This document shows positions 1 through 5,488 of a stretch of 5,812 nt of DNA, one piece after another. Both the position numbers and the translations under genes were made by a program. Below the pieces are notes generated by a model. That model worked only from the letters and a program-made list of their open reading frames with translations. It ran no database searches and had not been told where the DNA came from. The stretch spans positions 1 to 5,812 of the forward strand of contig JAFIHP010000199.1 in the NCBI GenBank assembly GCA_017849335.1, read 5' to 3'. How positions within the stretch are numbered: position 1 is the first letter of the stretch; every line of letters begins with the position of its first letter. The stretch comes from Actinomycetales bacterium. GTDB taxonomy: Bacteria > Actinomycetota > Actinomycetes > S36-B12.

Positions 1-1
1 C

Positions 2-448
2 GCGGTGCTCGACCGTGGGGGCGTCGTCGACTTCTTCGGGTCGACCGTGGACGTGCCGCAGCAGCGGCGGTTCGCGGACCTCGCGTCCGTCGAGGGGTAC
101 TGCGGGGGCGTGCGCGCGCGGCCCGCGGTGCGATCGGCCTACCCCGCCGCCGGACCGGTGCACGTGCGTGAGCGCGCCGGTCAGGCGCGTGCGCACTACG
201 AGCCGGCGGCCGCGACCATCGCGATCCCGCTGCGCGAGCTGTGGGCCGGACGGGAGGCCGTCGTGCTGCACGAGTTGGCGCATCACCTGGTCTGCTCGTC
301 GACGGCGCCGGGGTCGGCCCGCGTCTCGTGGCACGGCCGAGAGTTTCGCGCTGCCATGGACCTCCTCGTCCGGGAGATGCTCGGCGACGCGGCCGCGCTG
401 CTGCTTCGGGCCGGGTACGACGCGGCCGGCGTGAGGGCACGCGGATGA
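2..448 (+). CDS. TIGR04338-type putative zinc metallohydrolase (5' end cut off by window)
   Basis: A small protein of unknown substrate with a zincin signature. Counting from the GTG at 5, HELAHH lies at residues 89-94 (two zinc-ligand His plus the catalytic Glu), and HGREF follows at 110-114. The second His is the likely third ligand, in the same HExxH...HGxxF order seen in SprT-like zinc proteases. The segment 'VDFFGSTVDVP..RRF' near the start matches my memory of the actinobacterial TIGR04338 family. Members of that family normally begin about 20 residues earlier with an 'RDSQR.RVYAAE'-like stretch. The frame is open to the window edge, so I treat the gene as 5'-truncated and the GTG at 5 as internal. 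No signal peptide or membrane segment is visible, so it is probably cytoplasmic. It overlaps the next gene by four bases (ATGA), which implies coupled translation. Family assignment is good; enzymatic activity is inferred from the motif only. Confidence 0.8.
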   Translation, partial: AVLDRGGVVDFFGSTVDVPQQRRFADLASVEGYCGGVRARPAVRSAYPAAGPVHVRERAGQARAHYEPAAATIAIPLRELWAGREAVVLHELAHHLVCSSTAPGSARVSWHGREFRAAMDLLVREMLGDAAALLLRAGYDAAGVRARG

Positions 449-1236
449 CGGCGACCCTCGACAAGATCGCCGCCCTGCTGGCGAAGGCGGAGCGTACGGA
501 GATCGAGGCCGAGGCCGAGGCGTACCTGATGAAGGCGCAGGCCCTGGCGACGCTGGCGAGCGTGGACCTCGCGGTGGCCCGGGCCCGGACGGCGCGGCGC
601 GAGGGACGGCACCAGCCGGTCGCGCGGACGACATCCATCGGGGAGAAGGGCCGACGCGCCAACCCGCACCTGATCGCGCTGTTCGTCGCGATCGCCTACG
701 CGAACGACGCGAAGGTCGATGTGGCGTCAAACTCGACCTACGTGATCGGGTACGGCCTGCCGGAGGACCTCGACGCCGTCGAGGCGATCTTCGCCTCGCT
801 CGCGGTGCACATGGTCCACGCGGGTCAGCAGTTCGTCGCCACCCGCAGGTGGGAGGGAGAGCGGTACGCGGCGGTGGTGTCTGGACGTCGCGTGACGCGC
901 GCCCACACCGCCCAGACCGCCCGCGCCGGCTTCTACCGCGCCTACGTCGCACGGATCGGCGAGCGGCTTGCGCAGGCTCGTCGGGAGGCCGTCGCGCAGG
1001 CCGACGCGCCCGCCGTCGCGGCGGCGGGCGGCGCGGAGCTCGTCCTGGCCCGCAAGGCTGCGCAGGTCGACGACTTCCACCGTCGGACGTCCTCCGCCCG
1101 CGGCTCGTGGGGCGGCTACAGCGGCGGCGTCCGGGCAGCCTCCGGTTCGGCGGCGCACGCCGGGCGGCAGGCGGCCTCGACCGCGCGTCTGACCGCGTCC
1201 AAGAGTCTGCCGGGGTCTCCCACGCCCATCCGCTGA
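445..1236 (+). CDS. DUF2786 domain-containing protein
   Basis: A 263-residue protein of unknown function. Residues about 4-45 ('LDKIAALLAKAERTEIEAEA', then 'KAQALATLASVDL') match the DUF2786 pattern: a short helical unit with a K-I-x-x-L-L-x-K-A-E core and a later K-A-Q. The middle (about 70-180) looks like a mixed alpha/beta domain containing 'NPHLIALFVAIAYAND' and 'YVIGYGLPEDLDAVEAIF'. The last 50 residues are low complexity, rich in Gly, Ser, Ala and Arg, and probably disordered. The ATG at 445 is chosen because it overlaps the previous stop as ATGA and has GAGGG at 433-437, seven bases upstream. The longer in-frame extension back to 241 would lie inside the metallohydrolase gene. The tight pairing suggests the two proteins act together. 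Nucleic-acid binding is sometimes suggested for this kind of protein, but nothing here proves it. Confidence 0.82.
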   Translation: MTATLDKIAALLAKAERTEIEAEAEAYLMKAQALATLASVDLAVARARTARREGRHQPVARTTSIGEKGRRANPHLIALFVAIAYANDAKVDVASNSTYVIGYGLPEDLDAVEAIFASLAVHMVHAGQQFVATRRWEGERYAAVVSGRRVTRAHTAQTARAGFYRAYVARIGERLAQARREAVAQADAPAVAAAGGAELVLARKAAQVDDFHRRTSSARGSWGGYSGGVRAASGSAAHAGRQAASTARLTASKSLPGSPTPIR

Positions 1237-1242
1237 CGTGCC

Positions 1243-1246
1243 AGGA
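1243..1246 (+). promoter_or_regulatory. Ribosome binding site deciding the ilvA start
   Basis: AGGA sits six bases before the GTG at 1253, a normal Shine-Dalgarno distance. The other in-frame GTG, at 1238, lies upstream of this site and only one base after the DUF2786 stop. Its only upstream purine run is poor, so 1253 is preferred. Confidence 0.6.
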
Positions 1247-1252
1247 TCAGGC

Positions 1253-2467
1253 GTGGCCGATCCGATCGTGACTGTCGAGGACGTCCGCCGTGCGGCGGTG
1301 GTGCTGGAGCCGGTCATCCGTCGGCTGCCGCTGGCCGGGGCGCAGTGGCTGGAGCGCCTCGTCGGGGGCGAGGTCCGCCTGGTCACGGAGAACTTGCAGC
1401 GGGCGGGGTCGTTCAAGATCCGCGGCGCCTACAACCGCATCGCCGGGCTCTCCGAAGACGAGCGTGCGCAGGGGGTCGTCGCGGCGAGCGCCGGCAACCA
1501 CGCCCAGGGCGTGGCGGTCGCCGCGCAGCTCCTCGGCGTCCCGGCGACGGTGTTCATGCCCGACGGCGCGACGATCCCCAAGGTGCAGGCGACCCGCGGG
1601 TACGGGGCCGACGTGCGGTTCCACGGGAAGTCCGTCGACGAGGCGCTGGCCGCCGCCGAGGACTTCGCCCGGTCGACCGGAGCAGTGCTCATCCACCCCT
1701 TCGACAACGCCGACATCGTCGCTGGCCAGGGCACGGTCGGGCTGGAGCTCGTCGACGCGATGCCGGAGGTCCGGACGGTGGTCGTCCCCGCGGGAGGCGG
1801 TGGCCTGCTGGCCGGCGTCGCGGTGGCGGTCAAGGCGCACGACCCGTCGATCCGTGTCATCGGCGTGCAGGCGGAGCAGGTCGCGGCGTACCCGCCGTCG
1901 CTCGCAGCGGGAACCCCGACCGCCCTGCCCTGGATGCCGACGATGGCCGACGGCATCGCCGTGGGACGCCCGGGAGACATCCCCTTCGCGATCGTCCAGG
2001 AGCTCGTCGACGAGGTGCGCACGGTCACCGAGGACGAGGTCTCCCGCGCGGTCCTCCTGCTGCTCGAGCGGGCGAAGCTCGTCGTGGAGCCGGCGGGCGC
2101 GGCCGCCGCCGCCGAGGTGCTCGCCCGGCCGGGCGGGGTCGAGCCGCCGGTCGCCGTGGTGCTCTCCGGGGGAAACGTCGACTCGCTGGTGCTCCTGCGG
2201 ATCATCCGCCACGGTCTCGCTGTCGCCGGTCGCTACCTGACGATCGTGGTGCGCATGCCGGACCGTCCCGGATCGCTTGCCCGGCTGCTGTCGGACGTGC
2301 AGTCGTTGCACGCCAACGTCGTCGACATCGAGCACCTGCGCGAGGACGCGGCGCTCGGTGTCGACGAGGTCGACATCGTCGTCCACGTCGAGGCTCGCGG
2401 TGCCGACCACTGCCGCACGCTGCTCGAGGAGCTGGTGCGGCGCGGCTACACGCTGCGGGAGCTCTAG
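1253..2467 (+). CDS. ilvA: Threonine ammonia-lyase (threonine dehydratase), single ACT domain
   Basis: A PLP enzyme that deaminates L-threonine to 2-oxobutanoate and ammonia, the entry step to isoleucine (it often also acts on serine). With GTG 1253 as start the protein has 404 residues. Visible landmarks are SFKIRGAYN with the Schiff-base lysine at about 55, SAGNHAQG at 79-86 (substrate and PLP contacts), the GGGG phosphate-binding loop at 182-185 and SGGN at 305-308. An ACT domain starts at about 330 with 'VRMPDRPGSLARLL' and runs to the C-terminus. Length and the single ACT domain fit the shorter IlvA form found in actinobacteria; the E. coli biosynthetic enzyme is longer, with two ACT-like units. 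The ACT domain suggests amino-acid allostery (for example isoleucine or valine), which is inferred. Only 16 bases separate it from the DUF2786 gene, so it is probably co-transcribed or has a promoter inside that gene. An alternative start is the GTG at 1238, adding five residues. Confidence 0.93.
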   Translation: MADPIVTVEDVRRAAVVLEPVIRRLPLAGAQWLERLVGGEVRLVTENLQRAGSFKIRGAYNRIAGLSEDERAQGVVAASAGNHAQGVAVAAQLLGVPATVFMPDGATIPKVQATRGYGADVRFHGKSVDEALAAAEDFARSTGAVLIHPFDNADIVAGQGTVGLELVDAMPEVRTVVVPAGGGGLLAGVAVAVKAHDPSIRVIGVQAEQVAAYPPSLAAGTPTALPWMPTMADGIAVGRPGDIPFAIVQELVDEVRTVTEDEVSRAVLLLLERAKLVVEPAGAAAAAEVLARPGGVEPPVAVVLSGGNVDSLVLLRIIRHGLAVAGRYLTIVVRMPDRPGSLARLLSDVQSLHANVVDIEHLREDAALGVDEVDIVVHVEARGADHCRTLLEELVRRGYTLREL

Positions 2468-3066
2468 CGGCCAGAGCCCCAGTGGCCGCGGTGGATGACG
2501 TCGTCGGCCGCGCGGCGGCGTGCGTCGACGGCGGCGGACTGCGGCGGCGCGTCGGGGGCGCGGTGGCCGACCGTGATGGCGCCGATCGGCGCGTACTCGT
2601 CCGGGATGCCGAACTCCGAGCGGAAGAGGGGAAGGTGCTCGGGCATGATCCCGAAGAAGCACGCTCCGAGTCCCTCGTCGACGGCGGTCAGCAGCATGAG
2701 CAGGGACGCCATCCCGGTGTCGATGAACCAGTACGGCGCGGGCCACCGTGCTTCGGCCCGGTCCTCCCAGCCCTTGTCGGGCTCCGCGTAGCGCTCGAGG
2801 TACGCCGAACGGTTGGCCAGCGGGACGACGACGAGCGGCGCGTCCTGCATCGTCGGCGTCTGCTCGACGCGGGTCGGGACGAACGGCCAGAAGCGGGCGC
2901 GGTCCACGGGATCGGTGAGCACGAGGAACGCCCACCCCTGGGAGAAACCGGCCGAGGGCGCGCGCAGGGCGTTGGCGAGCACGCGCTCGACGACCTCGGG
3001 ATCGAGCGGCTCGTCGGTGTAGTGGCGGATCATGCGTCGGCGGCGGACGACCTCGGAGAACTCCAT
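2464..3066 (-). CDS. Nitroreductase family protein (FMN-dependent oxidoreductase)
   Basis: A 200-residue flavoprotein, expected to reduce nitro, quinone or similar substrates with NAD(P)H through FMN. The natural substrate is unknown. The N-terminus 'VVRRRRMIRHYTDEPLD' is the classic phosphate-contacting Arg-rich start of the family. It is followed by 'ALRAPSAGFSQGW' (34-46, FMN contact), a long helical middle including 'DTGMASLLMLLTAVDEGLGACFFG' (116-139, split by function: dimer helix, then the GLG turn), and 'IGAITVGHRAP' at 161-171. The C-terminal 'RRRAADDVIHRGHW' resembles actinobacterial members. Length is normal for the family. The ATG is supported by AGGA seven bases upstream (complement of 3074-3077). 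It lies 12 bases after the tetR stop, so it is most likely in a tetR operon. Its stop shares CTAG with the ilvA stop on the other strand. Confidence 0.9.
   Translation of the reverse strand: MEFSEVVRRRRMIRHYTDEPLDPEVVERVLANALRAPSAGFSQGWAFLVLTDPVDRARFWPFVPTRVEQTPTMQDAPLVVVPLANRSAYLERYAEPDKGWEDRAEARWPAPYWFIDTGMASLLMLLTAVDEGLGACFFGIMPEHLPLFRSEFGIPDEYAPIGAITVGHRAPDAPPQSAAVDARRRAADDVIHRGHWGSGR
2467..2489. terminator. Hairpin at the ilvA / nitroreductase convergence, candidate bidirectional terminator
   Basis: A perfect 7-bp inverted repeat, GCGGCCA (2467-2473) and TGGCCGC (2483-2489), with a 9-base loop. It starts at the last base of the ilvA stop codon and lies within the last codons of the nitroreductase gene. 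No T-run follows on either side, so it would be a U-less actinobacterial-type terminator, or only a transcript-end stabiliser. The structure is seen; the function is inferred. Confidence 0.5.
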
Positions 3067-3078
3067 CTCCGGATCCTG

Positions 3079-3720
3079 TCACCGACCGCTGGCGCCGCCG
3101 GTGCCGGTCGCGGACCGCACGATGGCCCGGACCACGTCCTCGACGTCGTCGTCGATCGAGCCGACCCAGGGGGCGTCGGGCTTGTGCAGGTGCAGGGAGA
3201 TGACGCCGTGCACCGCCGACCACAGGAGGAGGGCGCGTCGGCGAGCGTCGGCCGATTCGACGTCCAGGTCGGCGATGAGGTCGGTGAGGAGGTCGAGGAG
3301 GTCGATCCCCGGTCCGTCCTCCGGGCTGCTGAGGTCCGGGGACTCGAACAGGACCTGGTAGGCCCCGGGCCGCTCCTGGGCCCATGCGGCCAGGGCCGCG
3401 CTGATCGCCAGGAGTCGCCGCTCGCCTGACGCGAACACGTCGTCAACGGCCCGCAGGTGCGCGCGCAGGTCGGCGAAGTGACCGGCGATCACCTGCCGCG
3501 CCAAGTCCTCGCCGGAGTCGAAGTGCAGGTAGACGGCGCTGGGGGTCACGCCGGCGGCCCGGGCGACCGCCCGCAGCGACGGGATCTCCACGCCGCGGGG
3601 GGCAGCCAGCATCTGCGTCGCGCACTGCAGCAGGTCGGCGCGGAGCCGCTCCCCGTCGCCGCGGGCGTTGACGCTGCGCGCCCGTGCGGCCGGGCTATCA
3701 CTTGACAGGTGTTCACCCAT
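3079..3720 (-). CDS. TetR/AcrR family transcriptional regulator with WHG-type C-terminal domain
   Basis: A 213-residue repressor-like protein. The N-terminal DNA-binding domain spans about residues 24-72, with the helix-turn-helix at 47-66 ('PSLRAVARAAGVTPSAVYLHF', including the family's A-GV-S/T-x-x-x-x-Y-x-HF pattern). The C-terminal ligand and dimer domain contains 'LLLWSAVHGVISLHLH' (164-179), whose W167, H171 and G172 fit the WHG (TetR_C_33) domain. The ATG at 3720 has no Shine-Dalgarno sequence. A TAGGGT box lies six bases before it, which fits a leaderless transcript. The first codons lie inside an operator-like repeat, so autorepression is likely. It precedes the nitroreductase by 12 bases and faces the dehydrogenase operon with two repeat operators around the control region. 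The ligand is unknown. Codons 1-20 are an unstructured lead-in ahead of the first helix. Confidence 0.93.
   Translation of the reverse strand: MGEHLSSDSPAARARSVNARGDGERLRADLLQCATQMLAAPRGVEIPSLRAVARAAGVTPSAVYLHFDSGEDLARQVIAGHFADLRAHLRAVDDVFASGERRLLAISAALAAWAQERPGAYQVLFESPDLSSPEDGPGIDLLDLLTDLIADLDVESADARRRALLLWSAVHGVISLHLHKPDAPWVGSIDDDVEDVVRAIVRSATGTGGASGR
3702..3720. promoter_or_regulatory. Operator-like repeat copy 1 (probable TetR-family site)
   Basis: TTGACAGGTGTTCACCCAT, containing the inverted repeat GGTG-TT-CACC at 3708-3717. It matches the copy at 3738-3756 at 17 of 19 positions. It overlaps the first six tetR codons and contains a TTGACA that could serve as the -35 box of the dehydrogenase promoter. 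Binding by the adjacent TetR protein is inferred from position and symmetry. Confidence 0.72.
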
Positions 3721-3731
3721 GGCTGCACCCT
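3702..3731 (+). promoter_or_regulatory. Putative promoter for the SDR-SRPBCC operon
   Basis: A consensus TTGACA (3702-3707), an 18-base spacer, then CACCCT (3726-3731), a weak -10 box that keeps the conserved second A and last T. Transcription would start near 3738, leaving about 31 bases of leader with a good ribosome site at 3758-3764. The -35 box is convincing; the -10 box is not. Both ends of this promoter touch operator repeats. Confidence 0.4.
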
Positions 3732-3755
3732 ACTCGCTTAACAGGTGTTCACCTA
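3727..3755 (-). promoter_or_regulatory. Putative leaderless promoter for tetR
   Basis: Read on the - strand, TAGGGT (complement of 3727-3732) is followed by six bases (GCAGCC) and then the tetR ATG. This places the expected transcription start on the A of ATG. A weak -35 candidate, TAGGTG (complement of 3750-3755), lies 17 bases upstream, inside operator copy 2. Leaderless mRNAs are common in actinobacteria; here it is inferred from spacing and the missing Shine-Dalgarno sequence. Confidence 0.5.
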
Positions 3756-3756
3756 T
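3738..3756. promoter_or_regulatory. Operator-like repeat copy 2 (probable TetR-family site)
   Basis: TTAACAGGTGTTCACCTAT, with the same GGTG-TT-CACC core at 3744-3753 and one further symmetric pair (A3743/T3754), so it is the more symmetrical copy. The core centre is exactly 36 bases from that of copy 1. It covers the expected transcription start of the dehydrogenase operon and the weak tetR -35 region. Confidence 0.72.
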
Positions 3757-3757
3757 C

Positions 3758-3764
3758 AGGGAGG
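3758..3764 (+). promoter_or_regulatory. Ribosome binding site of the SDR gene, deciding its start
   Basis: AGGGAGG lies four bases before the ATG at 3769. The longer reading from GTG 3745 would start inside operator copy 2 and add eight residues with no family support, so the ATG is chosen. Confidence 0.75.
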
Positions 3765-3768
3765 CGGC

Positions 3769-4554
3769 ATGTACGACTACGTGGGGCTCACGGCTCTGGT
3801 CACCGGAGCCAGCTCCGGGATCGGCGAGCAGTTCGCGAAGGGCCTGGCTGCCCGCGGCGCCGCCGTCGTCCTGGTCGCCCGGCGGGCGGATCGACTCGAG
3901 CAGCTCGCCGCATCGATCCGTGCCGACCACGGCGTCCGGGCCGACGTCGTCGCGGAGGATCTGACCCGGCCCGACGCGACCGTCCGCCTGCTGGCCGCCC
4001 TCGGGGAGCGGGGAGTCACGGTCGACGTGCTGGTCAACAACGCGGGCTTCGCGACCCACGCCCCGCTGCTCGACGAGGACCGGCAGCGCGTCGACGACGA
4101 GGTCCGGCTCAACGTCGCGACCGTGGTCGAGCTCACCCATGCGCTGCTTCCCGGCATGGTCGAGCGCCGGCGGGGTGTCGTCGTGAACGTGGCCAGCACG
4201 GCGGCGTTCCAGCCGGTTCCCGGGATGGCGGTCTACGGCGCGACGAAGGCGTTCGTGCTGTCGTTCACCGAAGCCGTGGCGTACGAGGTGCGGGACACCG
4301 GTGTCCGTGTGCTCGCCCTGTGCCCCGGCGCGACGCAGACGGAGTTCTTCGACGTCGCCGGCGATGCCGCGAGCGTAGGCCGGCGCCAGACGGCGGTGCA
4401 GGTCGTCGACACCGCCCTGCGCGCCATCGCCGCGCGCCGGTCTCGGTCGACGGTCGTCTCCGGCGCGGCCAACCGCGTGGGCTCGTCGCTTCCGCGGTTC
4501 GTGCCCCGGCGGACCGCTACCGCGATCACGGCGCGACTGGTCGGGGCGAGCTGA
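3769..4554 (+). CDS. SDR family NAD(P)-dependent oxidoreductase
   Basis: A 261-residue classical short-chain dehydrogenase/reductase. The Rossmann glycine motif TGASSGIG is at 12-19, and 'LVARRADRL' at 35-43 has the Arg pair after beta-2 that usually favours NADP(H). NNAG is at 90-93. The catalytic tetrad is N115, S143 ('NVASTAAF'), Y156 and K160 ('YGATKAF'). PG at 186-187 is followed by 'ATQTEFF'. The protein is complete and of normal length, with no signal peptide. It resembles the DltE/YqjQ-like general SDR group, for which specificity is not predictable. It opens a + strand operon, with its stop coupled by TGATG to the SRPBCC gene. It is divergent from tetR, and the two operator repeats between them suggest TetR-controlled expression. 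The substrate (carbonyl or alcohol of a lipid or foreign compound) is open. Confidence 0.93.
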   Translation: MYDYVGLTALVTGASSGIGEQFAKGLAARGAAVVLVARRADRLEQLAASIRADHGVRADVVAEDLTRPDATVRLLAALGERGVTVDVLVNNAGFATHAPLLDEDRQRVDDEVRLNVATVVELTHALLPGMVERRRGVVVNVASTAAFQPVPGMAVYGATKAFVLSFTEAVAYEVRDTGVRVLALCPGATQTEFFDVAGDAASVGRRQTAVQVVDTALRAIAARRSRSTVVSGAANRVGSSLPRFVPRRTATAITARLVGAS

Positions 4555-5033
4555 TGCGATTCCGGTCGGCGCCGACCGCGCTTGCCGACGCGGACCGCCT
4601 CGATCACCACCTCGTCACGCGGCTGCGCGTCGCCGCGACCCCGCAGAGGTGCTTCGACGTGCTCGCGACGGGTGAGAACCAGCAGGCGTGGGCCGACGGC
4701 TACGTGCGCACCGCCTGGCTCACCCCGGCGGGGCCGGCGTCCGTCCGCGACATCCACATGCGCTGGGTGACCGTGACGGAGCGGTTCTTGGCCTGGGAGC
4801 CGGGCCGCCGGTTCGCGTTCAGCGCCGACGCGATGAGCCTGCCGCTGGTCCGGCGGATGATCGAGGACATCGCCTTCGCGCCGGCCGCCGACGGGGGCAC
4901 GGACCTGACCTGGTCGGTGCACGTGACGTTCCGCCCCTGGCTGCGTCCGGTCTCGACGATCCTCGTCGACCGCGTGTTCCGCGACATGTTCGCCGGGTTC
5001 GCCCGCGGTCTCGCGCAGCAGGCGGAACGCTGA
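4554..5033 (+). CDS. SRPBCC family protein (polyketide cyclase/START-like)
   Basis: A 159-residue single-domain protein with the SRPBCC (Bet v1-like helix-grip) layout. A first strand 'HHLVTRLRVAATPQRCFDVLAT' (18-39) leads into the short helices with 'NQQAWADGYV' (42-51). A run of beta strands follows ('FLAWEPGRRFAFS', 'GGTDLTWSVHVTFRP'). A long C-terminal helix, 'VFRDMFAGFARGLAQQAE', closes the cavity. Such folds bind hydrophobic ligands or act as cyclases or hydratases; which one applies here cannot be told. The ATG shares its A with the upstream TGA (TGATG), so translation is coupled to the SDR gene and a joint pathway is likely. It ends nine bases from the convergent SRPBCC gene. Family confidence is good; function is unknown. 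Confidence 0.85.
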   Translation: MRFRSAPTALADADRLDHHLVTRLRVAATPQRCFDVLATGENQQAWADGYVRTAWLTPAGPASVRDIHMRWVTVTERFLAWEPGRRFAFSADAMSLPLVRRMIEDIAFAPAADGGTDLTWSVHVTFRPWLRPVSTILVDRVFRDMFAGFARGLAQQAER

Positions 5034-5042
5034 CGCAGGTCC

Positions 5043-5459
5043 TCAGCGCGCCGCGAGGCGCGCGTCGAGGCCCGACCACGTGGCCGACATCGAGCGCCGG
5101 GTCGCCGGGCCCCACAGCACGCGGTGGAGCAGCTCCAGCGGCCCGGTCGCGCGGTAGGTGAGCGTCAGGAGGGTGCCGCCGTCGGCCGGCTCGAGGTGAT
5201 GCGACCAGCGCAGCTCGCCGCCGGGAAGCGTGGTGCTGGTGTCCCATCCGTGCGGCGGATCGACGCGGGCGATACGGAACGGCCCGCTGGGGCTTCCCGT
5301 TCGCCGTACGTGGCCCGTGGTGCCCGCGACGAACGGTCCGTCGAGGAGCACCTGACGCGTGCGGGGGTCCCACGCGGGCTGGCCGGTGAGGTCGCTCCAT
5401 ACCTCCCAGACCGCGTCGAGCGGAGCCGGTGCGAGGTGGGTCGCGACGAACTCGTACAT
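5043..5459 (-). CDS. SRPBCC family protein (second, - strand)
   Basis: A 138-residue SRPBCC-fold protein. 'FVATHLAPAPLDAVWEVWSDLTGQPAWDP' (4-32) is the typical first strand plus helix pair with the W-x-x-x-x-D/T-W-D turn. 'GHVRRTGSPSGPFRIARVDPPHGWD', 'ELRWSHHLEPADGGTLLTLTYRATGP' (84-109) and a short C-terminal helix follow. The pattern resembles proteins labelled 'polyketide cyclase' or 'dimethylglycine/AHSA1-like' in actinobacteria; the ligand is unknown. The ATG at 5459 has GAAGGG (complement of 5465-5470) five bases upstream. It lies 29 bases downstream of greA on the same strand with no clear terminator between them, so read-through from greA is likely. Its last codons contain a strong hairpin. 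It shows little direct similarity to the + strand SRPBCC gene it faces, so a recent duplication is unlikely. Confidence 0.85.
   Translation of the reverse strand: MYEFVATHLAPAPLDAVWEVWSDLTGQPAWDPRTRQVLLDGPFVAGTTGHVRRTGSPSGPFRIARVDPPHGWDTSTTLPGGELRWSHHLEPADGGTLLTLTYRATGPLELLHRVLWGPATRRSMSATWSGLDARLAAR
5046..5063. terminator. Hairpin at the SRPBCC / SRPBCC convergence, candidate terminator
   Basis: A perfect 7-bp stem, GCGCGCC (5046-5052) with GGCGCGC (5057-5063), closed by GCGA, which is a GNRA-type tetraloop when read on the + strand. It begins 13 bases after the + strand SRPBCC stop and lies in the last codons of the - strand gene. No T-run follows. Termination of the + strand operon is inferred. 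GC content alone makes some such hairpins expected by chance. Confidence 0.45.
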
Positions 5460-5488
5460 GCGGGCCCTTCGCGTGTACGGGTGATCGG

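Noticed and set aside
241..444. An upstream extension of the DUF2786 protein to 331 residues
   Set aside because: It overlaps the zincin coding region, including the HELAHH motif, and is Arg/Gly-rich. The ATG at 445 has both stop overlap and a ribosome site.
1669..1680. A perfect 12-base palindrome, CCGGTCGACCGG
   Set aside because: It lies within ilvA coding sequence; short GC-rich palindromes of this kind are expected by chance here.
1247..3385. A 712-codon open frame on the - strand, antisense to ilvA and running through the nitroreductase and tetR region
   Set aside because: Its Arg/Pro/Gly-rich, low-complexity translation is typical of shadow frames in very GC-rich DNA. Recognisable families occupy the other frames over its whole length.
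1345..3429. A 694-codon open frame on the + strand overlapping ilvA, the nitroreductase and tetR
   Set aside because: It is again Arg/Gly/Ala-rich with no recognisable motif and conflicts with three well-supported genes.
3745..3768. GTG at 3745 as the SDR start
   Set aside because: It lies inside operator copy 2 and has no ribosome site. The ATG at 3769 follows AGGGAGG and gives the usual short lead before the glycine motif.
4293..4306. A perfect 14-base palindrome, GGACACCGGTGTCC
   Set aside because: It lies inside the SDR gene and encodes the common 'R-D-T-G-V-R' segment of this family. It does not match the operator repeats and is best explained by codon choice.
3684..4553. A long in-frame extension upstream of the + strand SRPBCC gene, suggesting a fusion protein
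   Set aside because: The extension is an out-of-frame reading of the SDR gene. The coupled ATG at 4554 gives a full-length SRPBCC domain.
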